Of a stretch of DNA of 64,000 bases, positions 28,163 through 37,842 are shown piece by piece. Below the pieces are notes generated by a model, which was not told the DNA's origin, ran no database searches, and worked only from the letters and a program-made list of their open reading frames with translations. Position 1 is the first letter of the stretch, and every line of letters starts with the position of its first letter. The DNA lies in NCBI RefSeq assembly GCF_041378895.1, contig NZ_CP144212.1, positions 2,279,501 to 2,343,500 of the forward strand. Reading direction: 5' to 3'. This DNA comes from Dechloromonas sp. ZY10 (GTDB lineage: Bacteria > Pseudomonadota > Gammaproteobacteria > Burkholderiales > Rhodocyclaceae). The position numbers and the translations under genes were made by a program.

Positions 28163-29281
28163 TCATTCAGAGGGAATGTGCGGCAGCGCCAGATATTCGC
28201 GCGAATTCATCTCGGTCAGGCGGCTGACCGTACGCTTGAACTCCGAAGCCTGCGTGCCCTCGGTGTACAACTCGTCGGCAGCGCAGTCGGCGGTGGCGAT
28301 CAGCTTGACCTTGTGGTCGTAGAACACATCGACCAGCCAGGTGAAGCGCCGCGCCTCGGACGCCTGGTGCAGGCTCATCTTGGGAATCCCGGAGAGCAGC
28401 ACGGTGTGGTAGCTGCGCGAAATTTCCAGATAGTCGTTCTGCGAACGCGGGCCGCCGCAGAGGGTGCGGAAGTCGAACCAGATCACCCCGTGGCCACGGC
28501 GGATAGTCGCGATCTCGCGGCCGAGCACTTCGATCTGACCGCCGCGCTTGCCCTCCTCGCCGGCAACCATCTTGAAGTAGTCGAGCATCTTCTTCTCGGC
28601 GGCGTCGTCGGCCGGGTGGTGGTAAATCTCGACCTGCTCCAGCGCGCGCAAGCGGTAGTCGATCCCGGCTTCGACCTCGAACACGTCGAGATGCTTGTTG
28701 AGCAGCGCAATCGCCGGCAAAAAGCTTTCGCGGTGCAGACCGTTCGGGTAGAGCAGATCGGGCGGGTAGTTGGAGGTCATCACCAGCACCACGCCATGGC
28801 GAACCAAGCCTTCAAGCAGGCGGCCAAGGATCATCGCGTCGGCGATGTCGGAGACGTGGAATTCGTCAAAACAGAGCAGCCGGGTTTCCTTGGCCACCTG
28901 CTCGGCGATCTTCAGCATCGGGTCCGGCTCGCCCTTGAATTTGTCGAGATCGCGGTGAATCTGCTGCATGAAGGCATGGAAGTGGATCCGCTTCTTGCGG
29001 CGATACGGCACCGACTCGAAAAAGCAGTCCATCAGAAAGCTCTTGCCGCGCCCCACCCCGCCCCAGAAATACACGCCCTGCGGCGGCTTGGGCGGCGCCA
29101 GCAGGCGCTTGAAGGTGCTGCCGCGATTGACCTTGAACGCCAGCAAATTCGTATACAGGTCCTGCAAAGCCTGCGCCGCCCGCAGTTGCGCCGCGTCGGC
29201 GACATAGCCGCGCGCGGCGAGCAGCGCCAGATAGGCGTCAAGCATGCCGTTCTCGGCAACCTTCAGTTTCTTGTGGGGCAT
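28163..29281 (-). CDS. zapE: Cell division protein ZapE (AFG1-like ATPase)
   Basis: A 372-residue AFG1/ZapE ATPase. Walker A is GGVGRGKSFLMD (residues ~74-85), Walker B is LLCFDEFHVSDIADAMIL, and the sensor region VVLVMTSNYPPDLLY follows. In E. coli ZapE destabilises FtsZ rings and is needed under low oxygen. In betaproteobacteria it is often downstream of lpdA, as here (lpdA ends the TCA operon ~500 bases away on the same strand). Confidence 0.93.
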   Translation of the reverse strand: MPHKKLKVAENGMLDAYLALLAARGYVADAAQLRAAQALQDLYTNLLAFKVNRGSTFKRLLAPPKPPQGVYFWGGVGRGKSFLMDCFFESVPYRRKKRIHFHAFMQQIHRDLDKFKGEPDPMLKIAEQVAKETRLLCFDEFHVSDIADAMILGRLLEGLVRHGVVLVMTSNYPPDLLYPNGLHRESFLPAIALLNKHLDVFEVEAGIDYRLRALEQVEIYHHPADDAAEKKMLDYFKMVAGEEGKRGGQIEVLGREIATIRRGHGVIWFDFRTLCGGPRSQNDYLEISRSYHTVLLSGIPKMSLHQASEARRFTWLVDVFYDHKVKLIATADCAADELYTEGTQASEFKRTVSRLTEMNSREYLALPHIPSE

Positions 29282-29399
29282 GGGGATGATCTTGTTATCG
29301 GCGGAAACCCGCTATTTTGCCAAAGCTGGGGCGGCGGGGGAAATCGGGCCGTAGCGCGGGCCGAAGTATCCGGCTGAATGGGCAAGGGCTTGGGCTGCT

Positions 29400-29441
29400 A
29401 CGGTCGACTTGGGAAATCGAGGTTTTTTGCGGGTTGACCGT
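29400..29441. repeat. Diverged pair of palindromic elements
   Basis: ACGGTCGACTT (from 29400) and GGTTGACCGT (ending 29441) are inverted half-copies about 20 bases apart, with GGGAAATCGAGGTTTTTTGC between. This mirrors the paired arrangement at 15271-15311. Confidence 0.6.
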
Positions 29442-29691
29442 GTGAGGGGGTAGGTGTTGGCTGTCCATGCTTCTTGGTAAGAAGTGATGCCTCACCCACA
29501 ATTTCGGACAGGCTCGCTTTCAGCAAAAACTGCCACAGTCTCCAAACCCATTAAAAATCAACCAACTGCACTTTTGCCCAAGTTTGCGGCAAAGCAGCAA
29601 AAAGCCTTACACCGCCGGGACTTGGCCTCCCCTTCCCCGCCTCACCCACAGACTTATTCACAGCTTTTGGGGATAGAAAACGGGCATGGCC

Positions 29692-29703
29692 ACGGTCGAC
29701 CGT
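29692..29703. repeat. Palindromic element ACGGTCGACCGT, copy near lpdA
   Basis: An exact copy followed by GAAAATTCGGGTTTTTC, a clear example of the extended unit with A-run, short GC segment and T-run. It lies 30 bases beyond the lpdA terminator. Confidence 0.85.
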
Positions 29704-29733
29704 GAAAATTCGGGTTTTTCAGGAATTCGGAAC

Positions 29734-29761
29734 AAAAAAACGGGCGCCCCCAGGGCGCCCG
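29734..29761 (-). terminator. Intrinsic terminator of lpdA / TCA operon
   Basis: Stem CGGGCGCCC (29741-29749) and GGGCGCCCG (29753-29761), with a T-run on the minus strand (29734-29740), 22 bases beyond the lpdA stop. Confidence 0.92.
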
Positions 29762-29782
29762 CCGGTTTGCTGCGGAGGCAGC

Positions 29783-31207
29783 TTAGAAATGCAGCGCGCG
29801 CTTGTCGCAGGCCAGGGCCGCTTCGTGCATCGCTTCCGACAGGGTCGGGTGAGCATGGCAGATGCGGGCCAGGTCTTCGGAGGCACCGCCGAATTCCATC
29901 GCCACGACGGCTTCGGAAATCAGCTCGGAGGCATTGACGCCGATGATGTGCACGCCGAGGATGCGGTCGGTCTGGGCGCAGGCGAGCATCTTGATGAAGC
30001 CGTTCGGCTCACCCATGCCCAGCGCGCGGCCGTTGGCCAGGAAAGGCATCTTGCCGACCTTGTAGGCCACGCCTTCGGCCTTGAGCGCCTGCTCGGTCTT
30101 GCCGACCCAGGCGATTTCCGGGGCGGTGTAGATCACCCAGGGGATGGTGTCGAAGTTGCAGTGACCGGCCTGGCCGGCCATCAGTTCGGCAACCATCACA
30201 CCTTCTTCGGAGGCCTTGTGCGCCAGCATCGGGCCGCGCACCACGTCGCCAATCGCCCAGACGCCCGGCAGATTGGTGGCGCAGTGACCGTCGACTTCGA
30301 CGAAACCACGGGCGTCGAGCTTGAGACCAACGGCTTCGGCATTGAGGCCGTCGGTGTTGGGCACGCGACCGATGGAAACGATCAGGCGATCAGCTTCGAG
30401 CTTCTGCTCCTTGCCGTCCTTGTCGGTGTAGGCAATCGAGACATCCTTCTTGCCAGCCTTGATCTCGCCGATCTTGACGCCCATCTGGATGTTCAGGCCT
30501 TGCTTGGTGAACAACTTGAGCGCTTCTTTGGCGACGTCCTGGTCAGCCGCCGCGAGGAAGTCGGGCATGGCTTCGAGGATGGTGACTTCGGAACCGACAC
30601 GACGCCAGACCGAGCCCATTTCCAGACCGATGACACCGGCGCCGATGATGGCCAGCTTCTTGGGCACCGATTCCTGGTTCAGCGCGCCTTCGTTGTCCAT
30701 CACGATCTTGTTGTCGACCGGCAGGTTGGGCAGGTGACGGGCCTTGGAGCCGGTGGCGACGATGACTTGTTTGGCCAGCACTTCTTCGGCACCGACCTTG
30801 ACCTTCCAGAAATCGCCTTCCTTGGCGACGAAGGAGCCGTGACCGGCGAGGAAGGTGACCTTGTTCTTCTTGAGCAGGCCCTTGATGCCGGCGGTCAGCT
30901 GATTGACCACGCCGTCCTTGCGCGCCTTCATCGTCGGCACGTCGATGCTGGCCTTACCGACCTTGATGCCCTGGGCTTCAAAGCTGTGGTTGGCTTCTTC
31001 GAACAGGTGCGAGGTGTGCAGCAGCGCCTTGGACGGAATGCAGCCGACGTTGAGGCAGGTGCCGCCGAGACGCGGTTCGCCCTTGGGGTCGGCATAGGGG
31101 TTGGATTCGCAGCAGGCGGCGGAGAAACCGAGTTGGGAGGCGCGGATCGCAGCCACGTAGCCGCCGGGGCCACCACCGATAACGAGCACGTCGAATTGCT
31201 TGGACAT
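29783..31207 (-). CDS. lpdA: Dihydrolipoyl dehydrogenase
   Basis: A 474-residue flavoprotein, E3 of the 2-oxoglutarate dehydrogenase complex. The N-terminal FAD site is [19 protein letters not shown], the redox-active disulfide is [16 protein letters not shown], the NAD site [15 protein letters not shown], and the C-terminal active-site segment [15 protein letters not shown]. It follows sucB on the same strand by 93 bases and ends the operon at a terminator. Confidence 0.97.
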   Translation of the reverse strand: MSKQFDVLVIGGGPGGYVAAIRASQLGFSAACCESNPYADPKGEPRLGGTCLNVGCIPSKALLHTSHLFEEANHSFEAQGIKVGKASIDVPTMKARKDGVVNQLTAGIKGLLKKNKVTFLAGHGSFVAKEGDFWKVKVGAEEVLAKQVIVATGSKARHLPNLPVDNKIVMDNEGALNQESVPKKLAIIGAGVIGLEMGSVWRRVGSEVTILEAMPDFLAAADQDVAKEALKLFTKQGLNIQMGVKIGEIKAGKKDVSIAYTDKDGKEQKLEADRLIVSIGRVPNTDGLNAEAVGLKLDARGFVEVDGHCATNLPGVWAIGDVVRGPMLAHKASEEGVMVAELMAGQAGHCNFDTIPWVIYTAPEIAWVGKTEQALKAEGVAYKVGKMPFLANGRALGMGEPNGFIKMLACAQTDRILGVHIIGVNASELISEAVVAMEFGGASEDLARICHAHPTLSEAMHEAALACDKRALHF

Positions 31208-31300
31208 GTAAAAACTCCGAGAGTATTTAGCAAATAGGATCGAGGATCGAGCCGCAGCTCTCTCACTCGATCCTAGGCAACTAGTTCCTGATGGCTACGA

Positions 31301-32527
31301 TCAGACGCCGAGCAGCAGGCGGGACGGATCTTCCAGGGCTTCCTTCATGGTCACCAGACCGAGGACGGCTTCGCGGCCATCGATGATGCGGTGATCATAG
31401 GACATCGCCAGGTAGTTGATCGGACGCACGACGACCTGACCGTTTTCAACCACCGCACGGTCCTTGGTGGCATGGATGCCGAGGATCGCCGATTGCGGCG
31501 GGTTGATGATCGGGGTCGACAGCATGGAACCGAAGACGCCACCGTTGGAGATGGAGAAGGTACCGCCGGTCAGTTCTTCGATCGACAGCTTGCCGTCCTT
31601 GGCCTTGGCGCCGAATTCGGCAATCTTCTTCTCGATATCGGCGATGCTCATCTGGTCGGCATTGCGCAGGATGGGCACAACCAGGCCGCGCGGCGAACCA
31701 ACGGCGATGCCGATGTCGATATAGCCGTGGTAGACGATGTCGTTGCCGTCAACCGAAGCGTTGAGGACCGGGAACTTCTGCAAGGCTGCGCAAGCGGCCT
31801 TGACGAAGAAGCCCATGAAGCCGAGGCGGACGCCGTGGGTCTTCTCGAACTTCTCGGCGTACTGCTTGCGCAGCGCCATGACCGGACCCATGTTGACTTC
31901 GTTGAAGGTGGTCAGGATCGCGTTGGTCGACTGCGACTGCAGCAGACGCTCGGCGATACGGGCACGCAGGCGGGACATCGGGACGCGCTGTTCGGTGCGC
32001 TCACCGAGGGCAACGCCGGTGTTCGGGGCAGCGATATTGACTGCAGCCACGGCCGGAGCAGCCGCCGGAATGGCCTTCGGCTGGGCGGCAACCGCATCTT
32101 CCTTGGTCACGCGACCGCCACGGCCGGAGCCGGAGACATCGGTTGCGGCAATGCCCTTCTCGTCGAGGATCTTGCGCGCAGCCGGGCTGGCAGTGCCAGC
32201 CGGCGCGGCGGCAGCAGCGGCCGGCGCGGCAGCGGGTGCTGCTGCCTTCGGCGCTTCGGCGGCCGGGGCGACGGCACCGGCGGTGGCGGCGGTGTCGATC
32301 TTGGCGATCAGTTCGCCGGAGACCACGGTCTCGCCGTCAGCCTTGATGATTTCGACGAGGACGCCGGCAGCCGGCGACGGCACTTCGAGAACCACCTTGT
32401 CGGTTTCGATATCGATCAGGACTTCGTCGCGGGCGACGGCTTCGCCGATCTTCTTCTTCCACGAAGCGAGCGTGCCTTCGGCAACGGACTCGGAAAGTTG
32501 GGGAACTTGGACTTCGATAATGCTCAT
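31301..32527 (-). CDS. sucB: Dihydrolipoyl succinyltransferase (2-oxoglutarate dehydrogenase E2)
   Basis: A 408-residue E2 subunit. One lipoyl domain carries the modified Lys in [10 protein letters not shown] (residue ~43). A long Ala/Pro linker (~85-115) follows, then the peripheral subunit-binding domain ([29 protein letters not shown]) and the catalytic domain with the active-site [11 protein letters not shown]. It takes succinyl groups from E1 to CoA. It lies 25 bases after sucA. Confidence 0.97.
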   Translation of the reverse strand: MSIIEVQVPQLSESVAEGTLASWKKKIGEAVARDEVLIDIETDKVVLEVPSPAAGVLVEIIKADGETVVSGELIAKIDTAATAGAVAPAAEAPKAAAPAAAPAAAAAAPAGTASPAARKILDEKGIAATDVSGSGRGGRVTKEDAVAAQPKAIPAAAPAVAAVNIAAPNTGVALGERTEQRVPMSRLRARIAERLLQSQSTNAILTTFNEVNMGPVMALRKQYAEKFEKTHGVRLGFMGFFVKAACAALQKFPVLNASVDGNDIVYHGYIDIGIAVGSPRGLVVPILRNADQMSIADIEKKIAEFGAKAKDGKLSIEELTGGTFSISNGGVFGSMLSTPIINPPQSAILGIHATKDRAVVENGQVVVRPINYLAMSYDHRIIDGREAVLGLVTMKEALEDPSRLLLGV

Positions 32528-32552
32528 GGGTTACTCCACTCTGCTCTGGTTC

Positions 32553-35393
32553 TTAGTACTCGATCTTGCCCAGTGCGGACTCGATCAGTGCCTTGGTTTG
32601 TTCGTTGTGCTTGGCCAGATAGCCGACAGCCGGGGACGAGGAGGCCGGGCGCGACACCAGCAGCAGCTTTTGCTTGCCGCTGATCTGGGTATCCAGATGG
32701 TGACGCGAGGCGATCCAGTACCAGGCGCCCTGGTTGCGCGGTTCTTCCTGGGCCCAGACGATTTCGGTGGCCTTCGGGTACTTGGCCAGTTCCTTCTCCA
32801 GCGACTCCTTCGGGAACGGATACAGCTGCTCCAGACGAACGATGGCGATGTCGTTGATACCTTTCTCGCGACGGGCATTGACCAGGTCGTAATAGACCTT
32901 GCCGCAGCACAGGATGACGCGCTTGACCTTCTTCGGGTCGAGATCGTCGGTTTCGCCAATGACGCGTTTGAACTCGCCGTTGGCCAGATCTTCCAGCGAA
33001 CAGGCGGCGTCCTTGTGGCGCAGTAGCGACTTGGGCGACATCACGATCAGCGGCTTGCGCTGGTTGCGAACAGCCTGGCGGCGCAGCATGTGGAAGACCT
33101 GGGCAGCCGTGGTCGGCACGCAGACTTCCATGTTCATCTCGGCGCACAACTGCATGAAGCGCTCCAGGCGTGCGGAAGAGTGTTCCGGCCCCTGGCCTTC
33201 GTAACCGTGCGGCAGCAGCATCACCAGACCACAGGCGCGGCCCCACTTGGCTTCGCCGGACGCAATGAACTGGTCAATCACGACCTGGGCACCGTTGGCG
33301 AAGTCGCCGAACTGACCTTCCCAGATCACCAGTTCGTACGGGTTGGCCGAAGCGTAACCGTAGTCGAAGGCGAGTACGGCTTCTTCGGACAGGACCGAGT
33401 CGTAGCACTGGAAGCCGGCCTGCTTTTCCTGCAGATTCTTCAGCGGGTGGTAGGTACCGACATCCCAGCTGGTGCGGTTTTGGTCGTGGAAGGCAGCGTG
33501 GCGGTGGAAGAAGGTGCCACGGCCGACGTCTTCACCGGAGATGCGGACACCATAGCCGGAAACCAGCAGCGAAGCGTAGGCGAGATTCTCGGCCATGCCC
33601 CAATCGACCGGCAGTTTGCCCTCGCCCATCGCGGCGCGATCTTCAACGATCTTCTTGACGCGGGAGTGCAGGGTGAAACCTTCCGGCAGCGTGGTCAGGC
33701 GCTGGGCCAGACGCTGCAGTTCGGCCATCGGCACGGTGGTGTCGCAGGTTTCGATGTAGGACTTGGTCAGGTACGGCGTCCAGTCGATGGTGTTCGGATG
33801 CTTGTAGCCGGCGAGCACCGGGTTGTACAGCAGTTCGCCCTTGTCGAGGTGGGCACGGTACTCGGCAATCATCGCATCCGGACCGTCGGCCGGCAGCACA
33901 CCTTCGGCAATCAGCTTGTCGCCATACAGCTTGCGGGTGCCCGGGTGCTTGCTGATGATCTTGTACATCAGCGGCTGGGTCACCATCGGCTCGTCCTGCT
34001 CGTTGTGGCCGAGCTTGCGGAAGCAGATGATATCGACCACCACGTCCTTGCCGAAGGTCTGACGATATTCGACCGCCAGCTGGGTGACCAGCGCCACGGC
34101 TTCCGGATCGTCGCCATTGACGTGGAAGATCGGTGCATCGACCATCTTGAAGATGTCGGTGCAGTAGTGGCCGGAGCGATAGTCGCGCGGGTCGGAGGTG
34201 GTGAAACCGACCTGGTTGTTGACCACGATGTGCAGCACACCGCCCACACCGTAACCACGGGTCTGGGCGAAGTTGAGCATTTCCTGGTTGACGCCCTGAC
34301 CGGCCACGGCGGCATCGCCATGCACCAGAATCGGCATGACCTTCTGCTTGCTGCCTTCGCCACGACGAACCTGACGGGCATAGACCGAACCGGCGACGAC
34401 CGGGTTCACGATCTCCAGGTGCGACGGGTTGAAGGCCAGGGTCAGGTGACAGGCTCCGCCCGGGGTCGACACATCGGACGAGAAGCCCATGTGATATTTG
34501 ACGTCACCGGCCGACAGATCGCTCTTCTTCTTGCCTTCGAATTCGGCGAAGAGCATCGACGGGGCCTTGCCCAGGGTGTTGACCAGGACGTTCAGACGGC
34601 CGCGGTGAGCCATGCCGACCACCACTTCGTCAACGCCGTTGGCACCACCGGTGCGGATGGCTTCGTCCATGGCGACGATCAGCGACTCGCCGCCTTCAAG
34701 CGAGAAGCGCTTCTGGCCAACGTACTTGGTGTGCAGGTAGCGTTCCAGCGTTTCGGCTGCGGTCAACCGCTCCAGGATGCGTTTTTTCTGGTCGGCGTTG
34801 TACGACGGACGCGAGCGCATGCTTTCGAGGCGCTCTTGCAGCCAGCGCTTCTCGTTGTAGTCCGTCATGTACATGTACTCGACACCGATGGTGCCGCAGT
34901 AGGTCTGCTTCAGGGTTTCCAGAATGTCGCCGAGCTTGGCAGTTTCCGGCAGGCCCTTGAGCGAACCGACGCTGAAGGTCTGATTCAGATCGGCATCGGA
35001 GAAGCCGTAGAACGAAGGCTCCAGTTCGTCGATCTTCGGACGGGCCAGGCGCTTGAGCGGATCGAGGTCAGCCCAGCGGGTACCGAGCGAACGATAAGCG
35101 GTGACCAGTTGGCCGACAGCCGACTGCTTCTTGTTCTCGACGCCGGCGGCAGCAGGTGCTGCCGGACGGAAGCCGCCGTTTTTGCCGAGTTCGGCAAAAG
35201 CTGCAATGACAGGGGCATGAGCCACGTCACGAGCAACAAAGCCCGGCATCTGCGCCAGGCGGTCGAAGTAGTCGCGCCACTCGGCGGGCACGGAGGTCGG
35301 ATCGTTCAGGAAGTTTTCGTACAGCTCTTCGACAAACGGCGCATTGCCGCCAAAAAACATCGTGCTGTCGAACAGTTGGTTCATTGTAGTCAT
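32553..35393 (-). CDS. sucA: 2-oxoglutarate dehydrogenase E1 component
   Basis: A 946-residue thiamine diphosphate-dependent E1. The N-terminal segment FFGGNAPFVEELYENFLNDPTSVPAEWRDYF is family-typical. The ThDP region is GMAHRGRLNVLVNTLGK ... HGDAAVAGQGVNQE, and the C-terminal half includes HGYEGQGPEHSSARLERFMQLC. It decarboxylates 2-oxoglutarate and succinylates the E2 lipoyl group. The start at 35393 follows AAGGGGACGCCT; residues upstream to 35459 are not family-like. A terminator separates it from gltA, so it may have its own promoter. Confidence 0.97.
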   Translation of the reverse strand: MTTMNQLFDSTMFFGGNAPFVEELYENFLNDPTSVPAEWRDYFDRLAQMPGFVARDVAHAPVIAAFAELGKNGGFRPAAPAAAGVENKKQSAVGQLVTAYRSLGTRWADLDPLKRLARPKIDELEPSFYGFSDADLNQTFSVGSLKGLPETAKLGDILETLKQTYCGTIGVEYMYMTDYNEKRWLQERLESMRSRPSYNADQKKRILERLTAAETLERYLHTKYVGQKRFSLEGGESLIVAMDEAIRTGGANGVDEVVVGMAHRGRLNVLVNTLGKAPSMLFAEFEGKKKSDLSAGDVKYHMGFSSDVSTPGGACHLTLAFNPSHLEIVNPVVAGSVYARQVRRGEGSKQKVMPILVHGDAAVAGQGVNQEMLNFAQTRGYGVGGVLHIVVNNQVGFTTSDPRDYRSGHYCTDIFKMVDAPIFHVNGDDPEAVALVTQLAVEYRQTFGKDVVVDIICFRKLGHNEQDEPMVTQPLMYKIISKHPGTRKLYGDKLIAEGVLPADGPDAMIAEYRAHLDKGELLYNPVLAGYKHPNTIDWTPYLTKSYIETCDTTVPMAELQRLAQRLTTLPEGFTLHSRVKKIVEDRAAMGEGKLPVDWGMAENLAYASLLVSGYGVRISGEDVGRGTFFHRHAAFHDQNRTSWDVGTYHPLKNLQEKQAGFQCYDSVLSEEAVLAFDYGYASANPYELVIWEGQFGDFANGAQVVIDQFIASGEAKWGRACGLVMLLPHGYEGQGPEHSSARLERFMQLCAEMNMEVCVPTTAAQVFHMLRRQAVRNQRKPLIVMSPKSLLRHKDAACSLEDLANGEFKRVIGETDDLDPKKVKRVILCCGKVYYDLVNARREKGINDIAIVRLEQLYPFPKESLEKELAKYPKATEIVWAQEEPRNQGAWYWIASRHHLDTQISGKQKLLLVSRPASSSPAVGYLAKHNEQTKALIESALGKIEY

Positions 35394-35461
35394 AGGCGTC
35401 CCCTTGAGGGTGTTGTCTTTCTCTGTAGCTGCGGGTTGCAGGACCTTGCACGCCTGCAAGT

Positions 35462-35487
35462 AAAAAAGGGCGGCCGCATGGCCGCCC
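35462..35487 (-). terminator. Intrinsic terminator after gltA
   Basis: Stem GGGCGGCC / GGCCGCCC (35468-35475 with 35480-35487) and a T-run on the minus strand, 8 bases past the gltA stop. It should limit read-through from sdh-gltA into sucA. Confidence 0.9.
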
Positions 35488-35495
35488 AGTTTTTA

Positions 35496-36794
35496 TCAGC
35501 CGCGTTGGGCAAGCGGTACAACGTCGCGCTTGGCGGCGCCGATGTACAGCTGACGCGGACGACCGATCTTGTATTCCGGATCGGTGATCATTTCTTCCCA
35601 CTGGGTCATCCAGCCAACGGTACGAGCCAGCGCGAAGATGCAGGTGAACATCTCGGTCGGGATACCAATGGCCTTCTGAACGATACCGGAGTAGAAGTCG
35701 ACGTTCGGGTAGAGCTTCTTCTCGACGAAGTATTCGTCTTCCAGGGCAATCTTTTCCAGTTCCTTGGCCAGCTTGAACAGGCGGTCGTTTTCCAGACCCA
35801 GTTCCTGCAGGACATCGTCACAGACCTTACGCATCAGCTTGGCACGCGGGTCGAAGTTCTTGTAAACACGGTGACCGAAGCCCATCAGCTTGAAGGAGTC
35901 GTTTTTGTCCTTGGCGCGCTTGATGTATTCGCCGACCTTGGAAACGTCGCCGATCTGCTCCAGCATCTGCAGGCAGGCTTCGTTCGCGCCGCCGTGAGCC
36001 GGGCCCCACAGACAGGCGATACCGGCTGCGATACAGGCGAACGGGTTGGCACCCGAAGAGCCGGCCAGACGGACGGTCGAGGTGGAGGCGTTCTGCTCGT
36101 GATCGGCATGCAGCGTGAAGATGATGTCCAGCGCACGGGAGAGCACCGGATTGGCAACGTATTTTTCGCACGGATTGCCGAACATCATGCGCATGAAGTT
36201 CGAAGCGTAGTCCAGATCGTTGTCCGGATACATGAACGGCATGCCGGTGCTGTACTTGTAAGCCATCGCGACGATGGTCGGCATCTTGGCGATCAGGCGG
36301 TTGAAGCTGACGTTGCGGTGCTCGGCATCGGAGAAGTCCATCGCGTCATGGTAGAACGCGGACAGAGCGCCGACCACGCCGGTCATGACAGCCATCGGGT
36401 GAGCATCGCGGCGGAAACCGGAATAGAACTTGGCGAGTTGCTCGTGCACCATCGTATGGCGCTTGATGGTGCTCTCGAAGTCGGACTTCTGGCCGGCATT
36501 CGGCAATTCACCGTTCTTCAGCAGGTAAGCGACTTCCAGGAAGTTGCAGTTTTCAGCCAGTTGCTCGATCGGGTAGCCACGATACAGCAACTCGCCCTTG
36601 TCACCGTCAATGAAGGTGATCTTGGATTTGCAGCTGGCAGTGGAAAGGAAACCGGAGTCGTAGGTAAACAGACCGGTCTTGCCACCCAGCGTACGAATGT
36701 CGACACAGTCGTTGCCATGCGTGGGGGACATGATCGGGAAATCGACGGGAGCCTGTCCATCGATTGTCAAAGTTGCCTTGCGTTCGGTTGTCAT
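35496..36794 (-). CDS. gltA: Citrate synthase
   Basis: A 432-residue type II (hexameric, Gram-negative type) citrate synthase. Key segments are [20 protein letters not shown] with an active-site His, [15 protein letters not shown] with a second, [14 protein letters not shown], and the catalytic Asp region [14 protein letters not shown]. The gene follows sdhE by 83 bases, which include a terminator-like hairpin. Confidence 0.98.
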   Translation of the reverse strand: MTTERKATLTIDGQAPVDFPIMSPTHGNDCVDIRTLGGKTGLFTYDSGFLSTASCKSKITFIDGDKGELLYRGYPIEQLAENCNFLEVAYLLKNGELPNAGQKSDFESTIKRHTMVHEQLAKFYSGFRRDAHPMAVMTGVVGALSAFYHDAMDFSDAEHRNVSFNRLIAKMPTIVAMAYKYSTGMPFMYPDNDLDYASNFMRMMFGNPCEKYVANPVLSRALDIIFTLHADHEQNASTSTVRLAGSSGANPFACIAAGIACLWGPAHGGANEACLQMLEQIGDVSKVGEYIKRAKDKNDSFKLMGFGHRVYKNFDPRAKLMRKVCDDVLQELGLENDRLFKLAKELEKIALEDEYFVEKKLYPNVDFYSGIVQKAIGIPTEMFTCIFALARTVGWMTQWEEMITDPEYKIGRPRQLYIGAAKRDVVPLAQRG

Positions 36795-36835
36795 AGTCTC
36801 TTCCCTTTACAGGTTTTGGTTGTCACTACACTGCT

Positions 36836-36873
36836 AAAAAAGCGGTTAACGGGCTGAAGTTAGCCCGCCAACC
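36836..36873 (-). terminator. Hairpin with T-run between sdhE and gltA
   Basis: Stem CGGGCT / AGCCCG extended by GGTT / AACC with a 2x2 internal loop, followed on the minus strand by GCTTTTTT. It looks like an intrinsic terminator or attenuator separating sdh from gltA. Confidence 0.7.
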
Positions 36874-36877
36874 TTAC

Positions 36878-37120
36878 TCAACTCTTACGAAGCAGCGCCA
36901 CAATCGGCGCATAACGGGGATCATCGCACTCAGCCTGACCACTGATCAGGTACCAGAGGTCGTGATCCTCCATATCTGCGAGCTCCGCAAACACCTGCTG
37001 CTGCTCTGCATTCAGTTGGTCGAACTGCTCGTCGAGAAAGCGCGTCAGCGCAATATCGAGTTCAAGCAGCGCGCGCCGAATGCAGCGCCAGCGCAGGCGT
37101 TCGTATTCAGCTCGTTCCAT
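36878..37120 (-). CDS. sdhE: SdhE, succinate dehydrogenase flavinylation factor
   Basis: An 80-residue SdhE/YgfY (SDH assembly factor 2) protein that helps attach FAD covalently to SdhA. The conserved region RALLELD...LTRFL and the later DHDLWYLISG are clear. The usual RGxxE motif reads R16-A17-L-L-E20, with Ala for the Gly. The ATG overlaps the sdhB stop by one base, as expected for coupled expression in the sdh operon. Confidence 0.92.
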   Translation of the reverse strand: MERAEYERLRWRCIRRALLELDIALTRFLDEQFDQLNAEQQQVFAELADMEDHDLWYLISGQAECDDPRYAPIVALLRKS

Positions 37121-37830
37121 CAGACGGCACGACGAACCATCATGTCCTTGATCTTGCCGATCGCCTGGGTCGGATTCAGACCCTTCGGACAGACATCAAC
37201 GCAGTTCATGATGGTATGGCAACGGAACAGGCGGTACGGGTCTTCGAGGTTGTCGAGACGCTCGTTGGTCGCCTGGTCGCGCGTATCGGCGATGAAGCGG
37301 TAAGCTGCCAGCAGACCGGCCGGACCGACGAACTTGTCCGGGTTCCACCAGAATGACGGACAGGAAGTCGAACAGCAGGCACACAGGATGCACTCGTAGA
37401 GACCGTTCAGCTCCTCGCGGTCCTCGGGCGACTGCAGACGCTCGCGTTCCGGTGCCGGATCGTTGTTGATCAGGTACGGCTTGATCGAGTGATACTGCTT
37501 GAAGAACTGGGTCATATCGACGATCAGGTCGCGAATGACCGGCAGACCGGGCAACGGACGCAGCACGATTGGCTGCTTCAGTTCGTCGATATCCTGCAGA
37601 CAGGCGAGACCGTTCTTGCCGTTGATGTTCATCGCATCAGAGCCGCAAACACCTTCGCGGCAGGAACGGCGATACGACAGCGTCTCGTCCTTGGCCTTCA
37701 GGCGGGTCAGTGCATCCAGCAGCTTGCGGTCGGTCGGCTCAAGTTCGACCGTGATGTCCTGCATGTAGGGCGCGTCATCCTTGTCCGGATCGTAGCGGTA
37801 GATACTGAATTGAACCGTACGTTTGCTCAT
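37120..37830 (-). CDS. sdhB: Succinate dehydrogenase iron-sulfur subunit
   Basis: A 236-residue iron-sulfur protein. The 2Fe-2S site is CREGVCGSDAMNINGKNGLAC; the 4Fe-4S and 3Fe-4S ligands are in CILCACCSTSCPSFWW and CHTIMNCVDVCPKGLNP. It passes electrons from SdhA flavin to ubiquinone at the membrane anchor. Twelve bases separate it from sdhA. Confidence 0.98.
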   Translation of the reverse strand: MSKRTVQFSIYRYDPDKDDAPYMQDITVELEPTDRKLLDALTRLKAKDETLSYRRSCREGVCGSDAMNINGKNGLACLQDIDELKQPIVLRPLPGLPVIRDLIVDMTQFFKQYHSIKPYLINNDPAPERERLQSPEDREELNGLYECILCACCSTSCPSFWWNPDKFVGPAGLLAAYRFIADTRDQATNERLDNLEDPYRLFRCHTIMNCVDVCPKGLNPTQAIGKIKDMMVRRAV

Positions 37831-37842
37831 ATTCCTCTCCGA

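Larger units (their letters stand above)
29282..29733. other. Intergenic region with two sets of palindromic elements
   Basis: About 450 bases between the zapE start and the lpdA terminator. It contains a diverged pair of the palindromic element (29400-29441) and an exact copy (29692-29703). No gene is supported; short frames here read mostly through the repeats. zapE promoter signals should lie in the first ~100 bases. Confidence 0.6.

Noticed and set aside
29656..29664. DnaA-box-like TTATTCACA
   Set aside because: A single site with a mismatch and no cluster, AT-rich unwinding region or dnaA/dnaN neighbours; not evidence of an origin.
33090..36857. A 1255-codon plus-strand open frame across sucA and gltA
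   Set aside because: It is antisense to two certain enzymes. Strong third-position GC bias leaves long stop-free antisense frames; the product resembles no family.
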